In this document: positions 25,227-35,459 of the stretch, in pieces
Layout of the letters: every line of letters begins with the position of its first letter
Numbering within the stretch: position 1 is the stretch's first letter
From: Dreissena polymorpha
Taxonomy: Eukaryota > Mollusca > Bivalvia > Myida > Dreissenidae
Length of the DNA: 64,000 nt
Assembly (NCBI RefSeq): GCF_020536995.1
Contig: NC_068367.1
Location: 61,073,256 to 61,137,255, forward strand
Direction: 5' to 3'
Translations under genes and position numbers: made by a program
Notes under the pieces: generated by a model
The model's input: the letters and a program-made list of their open reading frames with translations, nothing else
Database searches by the model: none
Told to the model about the DNA's origin: nothing

Positions 25227-25375
25227 CAAAGGTTTGTTCCGTCTTCACTTCCTTCACCACTGGCTCCCCTTTTCTCCCTCTTGGGTAGGACACACTAAAC
25301 TGCTCCAGCCCACTTCTTGTCTTTCGCACTTCTCGGTTTGTATTTTCATTGAAGTGGAGTGCACTGACTTTGGAC
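25227..25375 (-). CDS. Transposase exon 5
   Basis: The acceptor TTAACTTAG precedes 25375 and the donor GTAAGT follows 25227. The frame reads SKVSALHFNENTNREVRK, then FSVSYPRGRKGEPVVKEVK and TEQTF. The LHFNEN and YPxxRKGExVVK patterns are typical of the family's C-terminal region. The exon starts and ends in phases that fit exon 6. Confidence 0.75.
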
Positions 25376-25484
25376 CTAAGTTAAAATATGCATTATTTAA
25401 GAAATAATATTTTTCTATCATGGTTTGTTGTCGAATAACCCACAGTAAGTAGTATAGATGCGTAGGAATTAAATCACGAGTGCG

Positions 25485-25550
25485 AAGCGAATGCAATGAC
25501 CTCTGCAGTCCCTCCAGCTCCATTGCATGGGAGTTCTTCACTTCATTGCT
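25485..25550 (-). CDS. Transposase exon 4, truncated
   Basis: The acceptor CTTCAG precedes AGCAATGAAG. The frame reads SNEVKNSHAMELEGLQRSL, matching the family block that directly follows the first catalytic motif (…LVQ/SNEV). The match then stops in AT-rich sequence, and no further core exon is found before exon 5. Confidence 0.7.
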
Positions 25551-25835
25551 CTGAAGAAGGTTATTATATATGTATACAACCATTATCAACATCACCACTT
25601 TCTCAGAAAAATTGGGTGGTTTTGAGTATAAATTATTTGAGATATCACCTATGCACTTAAATATTCAAAATACACTTGAGTAATGACACCATTTGTTTAC
25701 GAACAAACGTTTAATAAATTACATATATATCAGTGTTTTTGCCAGTGATGTTTTTTTTATTGTTTCAGGCAACATTGAAGTGAAAGGAGCCTGGTTATAC
25801 ATTATTATTGTGATATTTGGTTAGATCTTTGAATA

Positions 25836-26379
25836 AACAAGGGACAAAATTGTCACAAAACCAGGTTTTCATTGTGAAAAAAAATCTGATAAAGGGAGAA
25901 AACTCAAACCTAACTTTTGAAATGAACAAACAAAATTAACCCCCTTTGTAAGTTTGTTTTTTAAAAAAATCTATTTTTAGTCGTGGCGACCTTGACATTG
26001 GAGATATTGACGTGATTCTTTCGTGCGACACACCGTCCCATGATGGTGAACAAATGTGCCAAATGATTTTAAAATCTCACAATGAATGACGTAGTTATGG
26101 CCAGGACAAGCTCATTTATGGCCATTTTTGACCTTTGAACTCAAAGTGTGACCTTGACCTTGGAGATATCGACGTAATTATTTCGCGCGACACACCGTCC
26201 AATGATGGTGAACAAATGTGCCAAATGATTTTAAAATCTGACAATGAACGACATAGTTATGGCCCGGACAAGCTTGTTCCGCCCGCCCGCCAGCCCGCCA
26301 GCCAGCCCGCCAGCCAGCCAGCCCGCCCGCCCGCATTCGCAAATCTAATAACCAGTTTTTTCCTTCGGAAAACCTGGTT
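25836..26379 (+). mobile_element. HINE/pearl-like element, family A copy 3
   Basis: AACAAGGGACAAAATTG start, AACCAGGTTTTC motif, CCCGCCAGCC tract, and an intact 3' hairpin ending GAAAACCTGGTT before an A-run. It sits in an intron of the transposase gene. Confidence 0.8.
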
Positions 26380-26564
26380 AAAAAAACATGTATAATTATT
26401 TTTTTTAAGCAGTGATTTTCTTGCATTTAACCAAAACTGAAAATTTAAATAAATGATTTTCATACTTAGTTTTTTTTTGCCAATGGTACCTATAAATGAC
26501 ACTAAAACACGGTGAAATGTTCATAATATATTTGTTCTTGTTTTATTCAAACTCGTGTACAATA

Positions 26565-27795
26565 CTGTGAAACCATTATTAATCGTCAGGCATTAATTTT
26601 CATAAATTTCGTCAGTCGACCGATCGGCGAATTTAAGATCCTAACGAACAATCATGCTCTATGTTTGAACAAAAACAAACACTAAGTTGAACAATATTTT
26701 AAAAATTTACCGCAGACATGAGGCATTAAATTTCAACATAATCCATGCACACATTCACTGCTGTTTCGTAATCAAGATTAATCCGGTTTTGACACAAAGG
26801 GATGTAGATTACACAAGGTACTTAACTGACACGTGACACTTCTTTAAAACGCGTGTGCAGTACAGCTGTATCGAATGCGTTGACTTCGTTTATGTAGAAT
26901 GGTAATGAATTAGCGCTAATTGTTTATAACTTTATTACCCATTAGGTGCATTGTGTTTTTCAGGCGTGTTGCATATTAGCCATCACGCAGCGAATGCCGA
27001 TAAAAGACAATAAACCAAATGAAAAGATGACGATGTGTGATCAACATGCGTATTTATCACAAATTAATAAAGCATATTTTAATTGTTGTTTGATTGTTTG
27101 CGTTTAACCACACTTATTACTATTTTATATGTATCAATTTATTTATTTTTAAATTATCGACATTATTGATTTATATACCGGTAGTTTACTTTTTTTAAGA
27201 ACAAACACACACAGAGTTTATAATTTTAATGTTGATATCAGAATAAAAAATCTTTTTATTTGAAAAAAAAACACTTAACAAACTGGAATCTCTTTCGTAT
27301 AACACAAACAGTTTTAAAACGGTATTGACAGCATTTTAATAAAAATCATACCAACTAGAACACATACCCATACGATTGTTATCAGTATGGCAATTATAAT
27401 AATAGAATAAGACTAATTGGTAATTGGCTTCGTTGTTACAAACACTCGTTAATGGTTATTCGATCCCACTTGTCCGCTAATCATAACAATGAACGTGTGA
27501 ATTGCATACATTAAGAGGGTCCATTACTGTCCCTTGATAACAAAAGACTAGTTAATTGGCATGTGACAAACAGGCCCCACCTCCTGGAGTGATTCTAAAG
27601 TGTGTTCCCGCATTCGTTCCACGAATTTTCGCAACTGCGATTGATCGCGAATATGTATTACACACAAATCGGATATTGACTGACGCATTTTTTTTTAATT
27701 CAAAATCAGAAATCGGCGAATTTAAGTGCTGACGAAATCGTCATTTTTATAAAAATGACGAAATTTTGTGCTGTCGAAAATAAATGGTTTCACAG
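26565..27795. mobile_element. Non-coding TIR element with TA target, copy 1
   Basis: The ends CTGTGAAACCATT / AATGGTTTCACAG are flanked by TA (26563-26564, 27796-27797). The inner parts of the arms share 'cggcgaatttaag' and 'cctaacgaacaatcatg'. It has no transposase. The right edge lies 16 bp from the splice donor of transposase exon 3. TA target suggests the Tc1/mariner group, but the TIR is not diagnostic. Confidence 0.75.
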
Positions 27796-27811
27796 TATTC
27801 AACTGACAAAC

Positions 27812-28556
27812 CTGCACAAGTTGGATGTCCAGAATCTTGCCTGATTCCAAGTCCATCATACTGTATGTTCCATACTTAGCAGTATGTCCTGGAGAGCAGC
27901 ATCTCCCATCACCTCCAAGGACAAGTGGAGACCCTTTTGCTTTAAGCACTTCAATTAGGGCCGACTGGTGCATCCTCCAGACACTTGTTATAGCTGGTGT
28001 CAAATACAGTTTTTGCAAATTGTAAAATGTGGTTTCATTAAAACACACAACACCAGCAAACTTAAGGGCACGTAGGAACTTGGCCGTGGCACTTCCTGAG
28101 AATATTTTGGCTGCTGAAAGTTCCAAATGACCTTCAGCCAGCCCACCAACTGAAGACTGGTTTCTCCATGACTCGGTCTCATGGCAGTGAGTACAAGTCT
28201 TTGTGGCTAGGCAACCTTTCACCTTTTTATGCACTGATACTGACTGCATGGTTGCATGTAGCGCACTTACTCAATAGCAAGTCCAAACATGACTCGGACA
28301 GGATAAACTTTCTTTCTGCCACCTGAGCCTCGCTACTCTCCCACTCCAACTCCTCAGGCTCTTCTTCACTTTCTCCATCGTCTGACTGCTCCCATGTCTC
28401 ATCATCCTCCCGCATTGTATCACTGATGCTGGACGTGAAGCTGTCTTCACATATAGCTGTTGCGTGGGGAATTCGAAGTACAGTTCTCACATCTTGGTCC
28501 CAGTCTGTCTGTGTACTGCATGAGACCTGCTGTACTACTTCTTTAGCAGCATTCCA
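27812..28556 (-). CDS. Transposase exon 3 (zinc motif and first catalytic motif), one frame offset
   Basis: From the acceptor at 28557-28558 the frame reads WNAAKEVV, STQTDWDQD, an acidic stretch, then LLSKCATCNHAVSIS. It continues in the neighbouring frame as VHKKVKG, CTHCHETESW, LELSAAKIFSGS, FYNLQKLYL and GGDGRCCSPGHTAKYGTY, ending LDIQLVQ at the donor. Length 745 = 744 + 1, so a single extra base near 28230-28260 explains the break and restores the phase of exon 4. The GDGR-SPGH aspartate is my best guess for the first residue of the DDE triad. Confidence 0.75.
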
Positions 28557-28749
28557 CTAAAAAAACATAAGAAATGGAACTTTAATTGATTGTTTGTGAT
28601 TTTCTTTCTAATGTTCCATAAAATGGTTTAAAAATAAAATAATCAATCCTACCAGGATGGAACATAGAAAATGTTTTTATGTGCAATCTGACAATTGCAA
28701 AAATATGCAAATCATTTTATTTATTAAGCTTTATTGCATCAATCGCTTA

Positions 28750-29717
28750 CTGTGAAACCATTATTATTCGTCCGACATTAATTTTCGCCTTTTTCGTCCT
28801 TCGACCGATGGACTAATTCAAGATCCTAACGAACAATCATGTCCCATATTTGAAACAAATAAGACTGAATTACCGTAGGCATGAGGCATTTAAATCCAGT
28901 GTAATCCACGCATATACACAGGGCTCGAAATTAACACTCGCACACTCGCAAAATGCGAGAAAAAAAGATTGCAAGGTACGTTATAAGCCACTAGTATTTT
29001 TGCAAATAAAGAAATAGTGAAAAAAAAACGAGTTATATTGCTTAATGCGTTCGAAGGCGTGAACGCTAAACCGTTAGTCAATTTTTTGAACGTCCGAATG
29101 CCCATATGCGGAGGCGCGCACCTTGTTTGTTGACTGGTATACTTATAATACAGATACACAGATGGTATTGATACAAAGAACATGAAAAGTCGACTATTCA
29201 CACTCAAGTTAAATCCGGTTTTGACACAAAGGGGTGTTCATTATACAGTGTACTGACAACTGACATTTCCTGTAAAACGCGAATGCAATAAGGCTGTATC
29301 GAATGTGTCGACTTCGTTTAGGTATAATAGTGTTGATTAGCGCTAATTGTTAAAAACTTTATTACCCATTGTGTGTATTGTGTTTTTCAGGGGTGTTGCA
29401 GATTATACAGCCTACACGCGGCGAATCCAAATTAAAGACAATACTATTAAACCCAATTAAAATATGACGATGTGTGATCAACACCTGACTGAAATATATT
29501 CTGCGCTTTGTTACAAATTAATAAAGAACATTTTGATTTGTGTTTGGTTGTTTGGTTTTAACTGCATCTACTATTTTTTAGCGTATTACATGTATTACAA
29601 ACAAATCGGATGTTTTTTTTTTCCAAACCAGAAATGAACAAATTTAAGAGCGGGCGAAATAGTCATTTTTATGAAAAGGGCGAAATTTTGTGCCGACGAA
29701 AATAAATGGTTTCACAG
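28750..29717. mobile_element. Non-coding TIR element with TA target, copy 2
   Basis: Ends CTGTGAAACCATTATTATTC and its complement, with TA at 28748-28749 and 29718-29719. Diverged from copy 1 inside, but sharing 'gatcctaacgaacaatcatg'. It lies in the intron between transposase exons 2 and 3. Confidence 0.75.
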
Positions 29718-29920
29718 TATTTATTCTTCTGGGAAGAACCAGTAATTATTTGGTGCTTTAAGATTGAGGTCTTCACAGCACTCACTGGGAGGGGTTTTAG
29801 CCAATGATCACTATGCCACCCTACTTATTTTTTCTAGGTGACTTATCAGTTACAATATCAGAATGAAAAAAATACACTGTAATTTTGTTTAGTTACATGT
29901 AACGCAATTATACAACTCAC

Positions 29921-30127
29921 CAAAGCTGGTGTCTGGCATTGAACATGGTATGCGCCTTGATGCACTAGAAGGGGCTGTATGTTGCTGGCAATTGTGGCTA
30001 GAGTGCTCAAGTCTGCAACACTTTCAGTTGCTTTTATTGGTGTTGCCGTAAATGGTGCATCAAAGTCTGTAGAGGGCTCGACTAGTGTGGTCACCGTGTG
30101 TGTAGTCTTCTTGGCCTCATGTAGGAC
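29921..30127 (-). CDS. Transposase exon 2 (linker)
   Basis: Acceptor TTTAAG, donor GTGAGT, 69 codons in phase 0. Reads VLHEAKKTTHTVTTLVEP to VQCQTPAL: threonine-rich, no known domain. It is included because phases and spacing fit exons 1 and 3. Confidence 0.6.
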
Positions 30128-30224
30128 CTTAAATTACAACATATTCACTTATGGTAAACTGGTAAATTAAATGTTATGCCACTGAAAATTATAATGAAAA
30201 GCTGTACCTAAAAACTGCAATAAA

Positions 30225-30518
30225 AACAAGACTATTGCCAAGCAATATATTTCCCCTACCGGCTACGCCATTGTCAGAATTATTTTTGTTGTTGCCATAG
30301 CAAATATAATTATTTACGTAGGAACAAAATGAAATAACGTGCATAACATCCATATTGCCATCTATCCATGTTTCAAGTTTCATGAACAAATATATAAAGA
30401 ACTGTAAAAGTTATTGCAGGATCCAGAAAAGTGTGACGGACTGACTGACTGACGGACTGACTGACAGACACACAGAGCGCAAACCATAAGTCCCCTCCAG
30501 TGAAACCAGTAGGGGACA
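30225..30518 (+). mobile_element. HINE/pearl-like element, family H copy 1
   Basis: AACAAGACTATTGCC start, 5' motif tttcccctaccgg, gactgactgacgg tract, 3' hairpin gtcccctccagtgaaaccag completed by taggggaca, then AAAA. Relative at 50150-50538. Confidence 0.7.
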
Positions 30519-31138
30519 AAAACAAGAGCACATTGGTTAGAAAAACTGCAAACTGAACAAAGTCTTGTACACAGAAAAAAATCAGCTGTCTGGCATACTC
30601 ATTGTTGACAAATATTATAGGGCTCAAACAAGCTACATGTGAGAGCTTGGCATGCAGATACCATTATTATGAATGTTAATCATAATTTTCAATCATCACA
30701 GCCATTTTATTTGGAATTGTGCAATACTTATAGGCACTTTAATATCTTTACAAAATTATAACGATATAGGATTAAATACTAAGAGTTTTTATATATACAA
30801 TTTCCCTATGATCGCTTATTTACCCATTTATGCCTAGCGTCTAGAAAAAAGGCCTTGGCAAACAGCGTAGACCCAAATGAGACGCCGCATGATGCGCTGT
30901 TTGCTTAAAGGAATTTTTGTAAGGAATATTCTAAATATAGAAATTAATATACTAGACATCCCTAATTTTGGAAATAAATTGTTTCAATTTAGAAGGATGG
31001 GAGAGTCCACTAGACATAAATGGGTTAAACTTGTAGGAACAAAAATTGAATGGGTTACCCGTTTGAATGCTGTAACACCTAATGGCACAGACATTTATTC
31101 GTTTAGAAGTCTTCACATGGAAATAAAACAATACTCAC

Positions 31139-31522
31139 GTGTATTTTTCGCCGTTTTTCCAGCAGACTTTCTGACGAGTGTCTTCTTCTTTCTATCTGTT
31201 CTGCTCTGTTGCTGACTGCAGACAGTGCCGAGCAAAAGATGGTTGGCACGGCGTCTTGTTTCAATATTCTGCAAAATTTCGAATTGCATCCAATGTTCTC
31301 TAAAAATGCTAGACTATGCACGAAGTGGTCTTCTTCAAAGTGCAACGAACACACTCGGCTGTTTTTATTTGGTAAATAAAGTTTGTGTTTTGAAACATGG
31401 CTAACACGACAGATTTTAGTGCACCAAATCTTCTTCAGTTTTTTGTCACTCAGAAACCAGTAAAAATTCACCTTATCTTTTCCAGAATGTGAATTACAGC
31501 CAACGGCCGCACAGATGACCAT
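31139..31522 (-). CDS. Transposase exon 1 (THAP zinc finger)
   Basis: ATG at 31522. MVICAAVGCNSHSGKD starts a C2CH THAP domain: CxxxxC, the invariant tryptophan in KKIWC, CSLHF, and the closing AVPTIF box. A basic stretch (ERRRHSSESLLEKRRK) follows up to the GTGAGT donor. THAP domains bind DNA, here probably the ends of the element. The start codon is about 310 bp inside the right end and downstream of the subterminal block at 31644-31677. Confidence 0.85.
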
Positions 31523-31643
31523 TTTCCCTATCACTGTGCTTAACCAGCAAAAACAATTTCACGTAAATATAAATAAAAACGGAAATATAAAACCCAAAAT
31601 CTGCTGTCGTTTATCTTCTAAAATGGCCGATGCGAAAATGCTT

Positions 31644-31677
31644 GTACATCTCTGACGTCACAAACAGGGGAGATAAG
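31644..31677 (-). promoter_or_regulatory. Right subterminal repeat with CRE-like TGACGTCA, likely transposase promoter
   Basis: On the minus strand it reads cttatctcccctgtttgtga then CGTCAGAGATGTACA. It matches the left block at 12358-12391 and contains a full TGACGTCA palindrome. It lies 158 bp from the right end. Its role in transcription or transposase binding is inferred. Confidence 0.5.
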
Positions 31678-31822
31678 CGAATCGACGCTTTGCGAGTTAC
31701 GATCATAAAAAGTCAACAAAATCATCTTTTTATGTTAAACTCAACACTTAAACGTTATTTACCCGATAATTTAATCATATTTCAATGTAAATAGCGTAAA
31801 AAATATTGACTATGGATTTTCT

Positions 31823-31835
31823 TTAAAATTGACCT
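31823..31835 (-). repeat. Right terminal inverted repeat of the large transposon
   Basis: TTAAAATTGACCT followed by target TTAA at 31836-31839. The host array resumes with caaggttatactata. Confidence 0.85.
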
Positions 31836-33473
31836 TTAACAAGGTTATACTATAAATAGTCATATAAGGAACAAGGAACAAAATTGTCACAAAACCATGT
31901 TTTCATTGTGAAAAAAAAATCTGATAAAGGGAGAAAACTTAAACTGAACTTTTGAAATGAACAAACAAAATTAACCCCCTTTGTAAGTTTGTTTTTTAAA
32001 AAAATCTATTTTTAGTCGTGGCGACCTTGACATTGGAGATATTGACGTGATTCTTTCGTGCGACACACCGTCCCATGATGGTGAACCAATGTGCCAAATG
32101 ATTTTAAAATCTGACAATGAATGACATAGTTATGGCCAGGACAAGCTCATTTATGGCCATTTTTGACCTTTGAACTCAAAGTGTGACCTTGACCTTGGAG
32201 ATATCGACGTAATTATTTCGCGCGACACACCGTCCAATGATGGTGAACAAATGTGCCAAATGATTTTAAAATCTGACAATGAACGACATAGTTATGGCCC
32301 GGACAAGCTTGTTCCGCCCGCCCGCCAGCCAGCCAGCCAGCCCGCCCGCATTCGCCAATCTAATAACCAGTTTTTTCCTTCGGAAAACCTGGTTAAAAAT
32401 GCCCCGCCCCCTGGCGGATATGTTTTTCAACCAACCCGCATCATTTTCTAACTCGTCCAAGTTATTATTGGGATGAATCTTCTGACCAAGTTTCATGAAG
32501 ATTGGACAATAAATGTGGCCTCTAGAGTGTAAACAAGATTTTACCTTAGCCATAAATAGCCATATAAGGAAAAATGCCCCGCCCATTGGCAGCCATGTTT
32601 TTCAAGCAAACGTTACCATTTTTTTAACTTATCCAAGATATCAGTGGGACAAATCTTCTGAGTAAGTTTCATGAAAATTGGAAAATAAATGTGGCCTCTG
32701 GAGTGTTAACAAGATTTTACTATAGCCATTTAAGGAAAAATGATCGGCCCCCTGGCGGTCATGTTTTTCAACCAACCAGCATCATTTTCAAACTCATCCA
32801 AGATATTTTTGGGATGAATCTTCTGACCAAGTTTCATGAAAATTGGACAATAAATGTGGCCTCTAGAGTGTTAACAAGATTTTGCTATACCCATATATAG
32901 CCATTTAAGGAAAAATGCCCCGCCCATTGGCAGCCATGTTTTTCAAGCAAACGTTACCATTTTTGAACTCATCCAAGATATCATTGGGACAAATCTTCTG
33001 AGCAAGTTTCATGAAGATTGGAAAATAAATGTGGCCTCTTGAGTGTTAACAAGGTTTTACTATAATAGCCATTTAAGGAAAAATGCCCCGCCCCCTGGCG
33101 GCCATGTTTTTTAACCAACCGGCATCATTTTCGAATTCATCCAAGATATTATTGAGATGAATCTTCTGACCAAGTTTTATGAAGATCAGACAATAAATGT
33201 GGCCTCTAGAGTGTTAACAAGATTTTACTATAGCCATATATAACCATATGAGGAAAAATGCCCCGCCCCTTGACAGCCATGTTTTTCAAGCAAACGTAAC
33301 CATTTTCGAACTCATCCAAGATATCATTAAAACCAATCTTCTGACCAAATTTAATGAAGATTGGACAATAAATGTAAACTCTAGAGAGTTAACAAGGCAA
33401 ATGTTGACGCCGCTCAACGCACAACGGACCACAGACAAAAAGCGATCACAAAAGCTCACCATGCAGGTGAGCT
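31836..33473 (+). repeat. Family C array, right part, with terminal hairpin
   Basis: About six more ~175-bp units of the array interrupted at 12201, including the insertion of family A at 31870-32394. It ends after 'acaacggaccacagac' at the hairpin AGCTCACC/GGTGAGCT (33454-33473) followed by TAAAA, the same end plan as other HINE-type families. Confidence 0.8.
31870..32394 (+). mobile_element. HINE/pearl-like element, family A copy 4, nested in family C
   Basis: It splits the family C phrase 'catataagg / aaaaatgccccgcccc' precisely. Comparison with intact units (ggaaaaatgcccc) shows no target duplication beyond the A-run. AACAAGGAACAAAATTG start, CCCGCCAGCC tract, hairpin ending CCTGGTT. Confidence 0.8.
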
Positions 33474-33475
33474 TA

Positions 33476-33690
33476 AAAGCATTTTTTCAAGATACAAAGG
33501 GCCATTACTCCGTTATTAACAGATGGTGTACAATGCCATTTGGCGTGCATCATCCTCTCATCTATATATATATATATACTCATACCATGTTTCAATGAAA
33601 TCCGCCAAAGCACTTCCAAGATATGGCTCCGGACGGACGGAAAGACGGACAACCCCAAAACAATATCCCTCCGCCTATGGCGAGGTATAA
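33476..33690 (+). mobile_element. HINE/pearl-like element, family F copy 2 (5' truncated)
   Basis: One and a half units ('gggccattactccgttatta'), a ggacggacgg tract, and a diverged hairpin tccctccgcctatggcgagg. Confidence 0.6.
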
Positions 33691-33691
33691 T

Positions 33692-34360
33692 AAGCTATGA
33701 TACTTTAGGAGTAAAGTGGACTATTACACAAAACTTAAGCAAATTTTCAATTTTCTAAATATAAAAGGGGCCATAATTCTGTCAAAATGCCAGTCAGAGT
33801 TACATAACTTTGCCTGCACAGTCCCCATATTATAGTTAGTAAGTGTTGCAAGTATGAAAGCAATAGCTTTGATACTTTAGGAATAAAGTGGACCCAAACG
33901 CAAAACTAAACCAAATTTTCAATTTACTAAGTATAAAAAGGAACATAATTTTTACAAAATGCTTTATAAAGTTGTCTGCTCTAGTTTATAGATTGGGGTG
34001 ATGTTGGTTAAGAAGTATGCAAAATATAAAAGCAAACTGACAAGGCACATAGAAAATATTTGAGGTGGTACGCAAACTTTGACATAGATTTATCAATAAT
34101 ATGCATATTCTAAGTGGAAAAAGGGCCATAATTCTTACAAAATGTTTGTTACAGTTGTCTGCTCTTGTTTATAGATTGGGGGTCATGTTGGTAAAGAAGT
34201 ATACAAAATATGAAAGCAATATGTCAAGGGACATAGAAAATATTTGTGGTGGTACGCAAACTTTAACATTCCAACGCTCACACTCACGCTAACAAACACT
34301 CAAATGCCAGGGTGAGTAGGATAGCTCCACTATATATATTTCATATATAATAGTCCAGCT
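33692..34360 (+). mobile_element. HINE/pearl-like repeat, family I
   Basis: Units resemble family B's body (agtcagagttacataactt) and then a different ~160-bp unit in two copies (cagttgtctgctct). The terminal hairpin is AGCTCCACTATATATAT against ATATATAATAGTCCAGCT at 34323-34360, followed by AAAAA. Confidence 0.6.
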
Positions 34361-34586
34361 AAAAATGAAGTTAAGCCCATGCCCTTACATTTTTTGTAGG
34401 CAAATCTAGATTTTTTTCTACAAGACTTAAATGCCCTCTATACAAGAAGTCGGGAAAGAGCGGGCAACTGTGCTAAATATGTTAGATTTCCAACCTTGTG
34501 TACAACAGACAAAATTCTTTTCTTTTTTTTTCAAAATGAGTATCAGGTGAGTATTTGCATGGTCAATATTTGCTTGCTATAATTAC

Positions 34587-34653
34587 CATTATAACATGCA
34601 AAATGGAGTGGGGTGTAGCCAAGCCTGTCGTGAATTTTCTCCACTGGTCCCAT
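34587..34653 (-). CDS. Ankyrin-repeat exon
   Basis: Acceptor TTATTTCAG, then MGPVEKIHDRLGYTPLHFA and CYNG, then donor GTAATT. GYTPLHFACYNG is a canonical ankyrin helix-loop and most resembles the CYNGH repeat of the ANKRD28/44/52 group (PP6 regulatory ankyrin subunits). The exon is only 67 bp, and its gene must continue beyond the region, or it is an isolated fragment. Confidence 0.5.
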
Positions 34654-34789
34654 CTGAAATAAAACAATAGTAATGTTATCGTTAATGAAATAGTGTAATA
34701 GTATTTTTTCCGGGTTATAAGACGCAACTTTTTTCCAGACAAAAGATTACTGCTCGTATACCCTGATGCGACATGTGTATGAACAACAT

Positions 34790-34849
34790 CAAGTAATTCA
34801 AAGTCAGATTGTCTCATTTTAAGTAAGAATTGCAAGCCATGGGCATGAT
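34790..34849 (-). CDS. Possible second ankyrin exon
   Basis: After the acceptor TTCTTCAG the frame reads HAHGLQFLLKMRQSDFELLD, an ankyrin-like helix pair just upstream of the exon at 34587-34653. The donor (GTTGTT) is weak, so the 3' edge is uncertain. Confidence 0.35.
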
Positions 34850-35459
34850 CTGAAGAAAATTAGTAGAGGACCACCATACCATTTCAAATGCCAATTAAGT
34901 ACCAAATGTTTGTAAGATTTTTTAAGTTTTACAATACAAACATATATGGAAAACAAGTAACACTCAGGACTGGGAATGTTTTGATTGTTAGTTTGTTGTA
35001 ACTAGATTGTTAACTTTTACAGGTACTCTCTTATAGATTTCTTATTATCTTTTCATTCCTCAATTTAAGATTGAGTGTTTTTTTTTATTTGACTTAATTT
35101 TAATTGTAATCTGCATTAATATTTGACATCAAAACTTATTTAGTTCCCTAAAGTTTAACTCTTGCCATGAGTAAAAAATATACTATGCATGTCTGTAGAT
35201 GAATTGATTATCCATTAGACTATTTCAATTCAACAGTATATACAAACTCTTCTCTCTGCATTTTAAACCATATCTTACTGTTAAAAGTTTAACGTTTTGC
35301 TTATAAACCAATCAATATTTGTAATACAATATGGGTACTTGTACAACGATAGTAGAACACAATACACAATTGAATGCCTGGATATCACCTGACATGGGTT
35401 ACTAAGATTGAATGTCAATGTTCAAATTAGCAACGAAAGAAGTTATCAATAGTGACAAA

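Larger units (their letters stand above)
15564..31522 (-). pseudogene. THAP-domain transposase gene of the large element (Kolobok-like), six exon remnants
   Basis: Exons found in order: 31139-31522 (THAP), 29921-30127, 27812-28556, 25485-25550, 25227-25375 and 15564-15745. Splice phases agree throughout once a single extra base in exon 3 is allowed for. Domain order: THAP zinc finger, basic linker, STQTD-containing acidic linker, C-x2-C/C-x2-C zinc motif, then GGDGRCCSPGHTAKYGTY, which I take to hold the first catalytic aspartate. The last two exons carry LHFNENTNRE and GYVTELM, the C-terminal signature of this family. Only about 110 bp separates exons 4 and 5, so the rest of the catalytic core appears deleted. 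With the frame offset, this makes the copy non-autonomous. The last intron (15746-25226) is 9.5 kb of later insertions. The role would be cut-and-paste transposition at TTAA. Confidence 0.75.
12202..31835 (-). mobile_element. 19.6-kb Kolobok-like DNA transposon with P2X7-C cargo gene
   Basis: TTAA flanks both ends (12198-12201, 31836-31839). The terminal inverted repeats are AGGTCAATTTTAA at 12202-12214 and TTAAAATTGACCT at 31823-31835. The family C repeat reads 'gagtg-TTAA' on the left and 'TTAA-caagg' on the right, so the host sequence closes up perfectly. A second inverted repeat lies 156-158 bp inside each end. The contents are a THAP transposase gene on the minus strand and a P2X7-type gene on the plus strand, convergent. 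TTAA targets with a THAP domain point to Kolobok; piggyBac also uses TTAA but lacks THAP. Both genes are damaged, and many later insertions (families A, D, E, F, G and H, two TA elements, a LINE piece) sit inside. Strand is given by the transposase. Edges are strongly supported; the family name is moderately sure. Confidence 0.82.

Noticed and set aside
15564-31522. An active host THAP transcription factor gene
   Set aside because: The gene lies inside inverted ends with TTAA duplication, has the transposase GDGR and GYVxELM motifs, a frame offset and a missing core.
12202-31835. A Polinton or other virus-like element as the explanation for the 19.6-kb unit
   Set aside because: No polymerase, integrase, capsid or ATPase-like sequence is visible, and the TTAA target and 13-bp ends do not fit.
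12202-31835. piggyBac as the family of the TTAA element
   Set aside because: piggyBac also duplicates TTAA, but its transposase has no THAP domain and none of its motifs are seen here.
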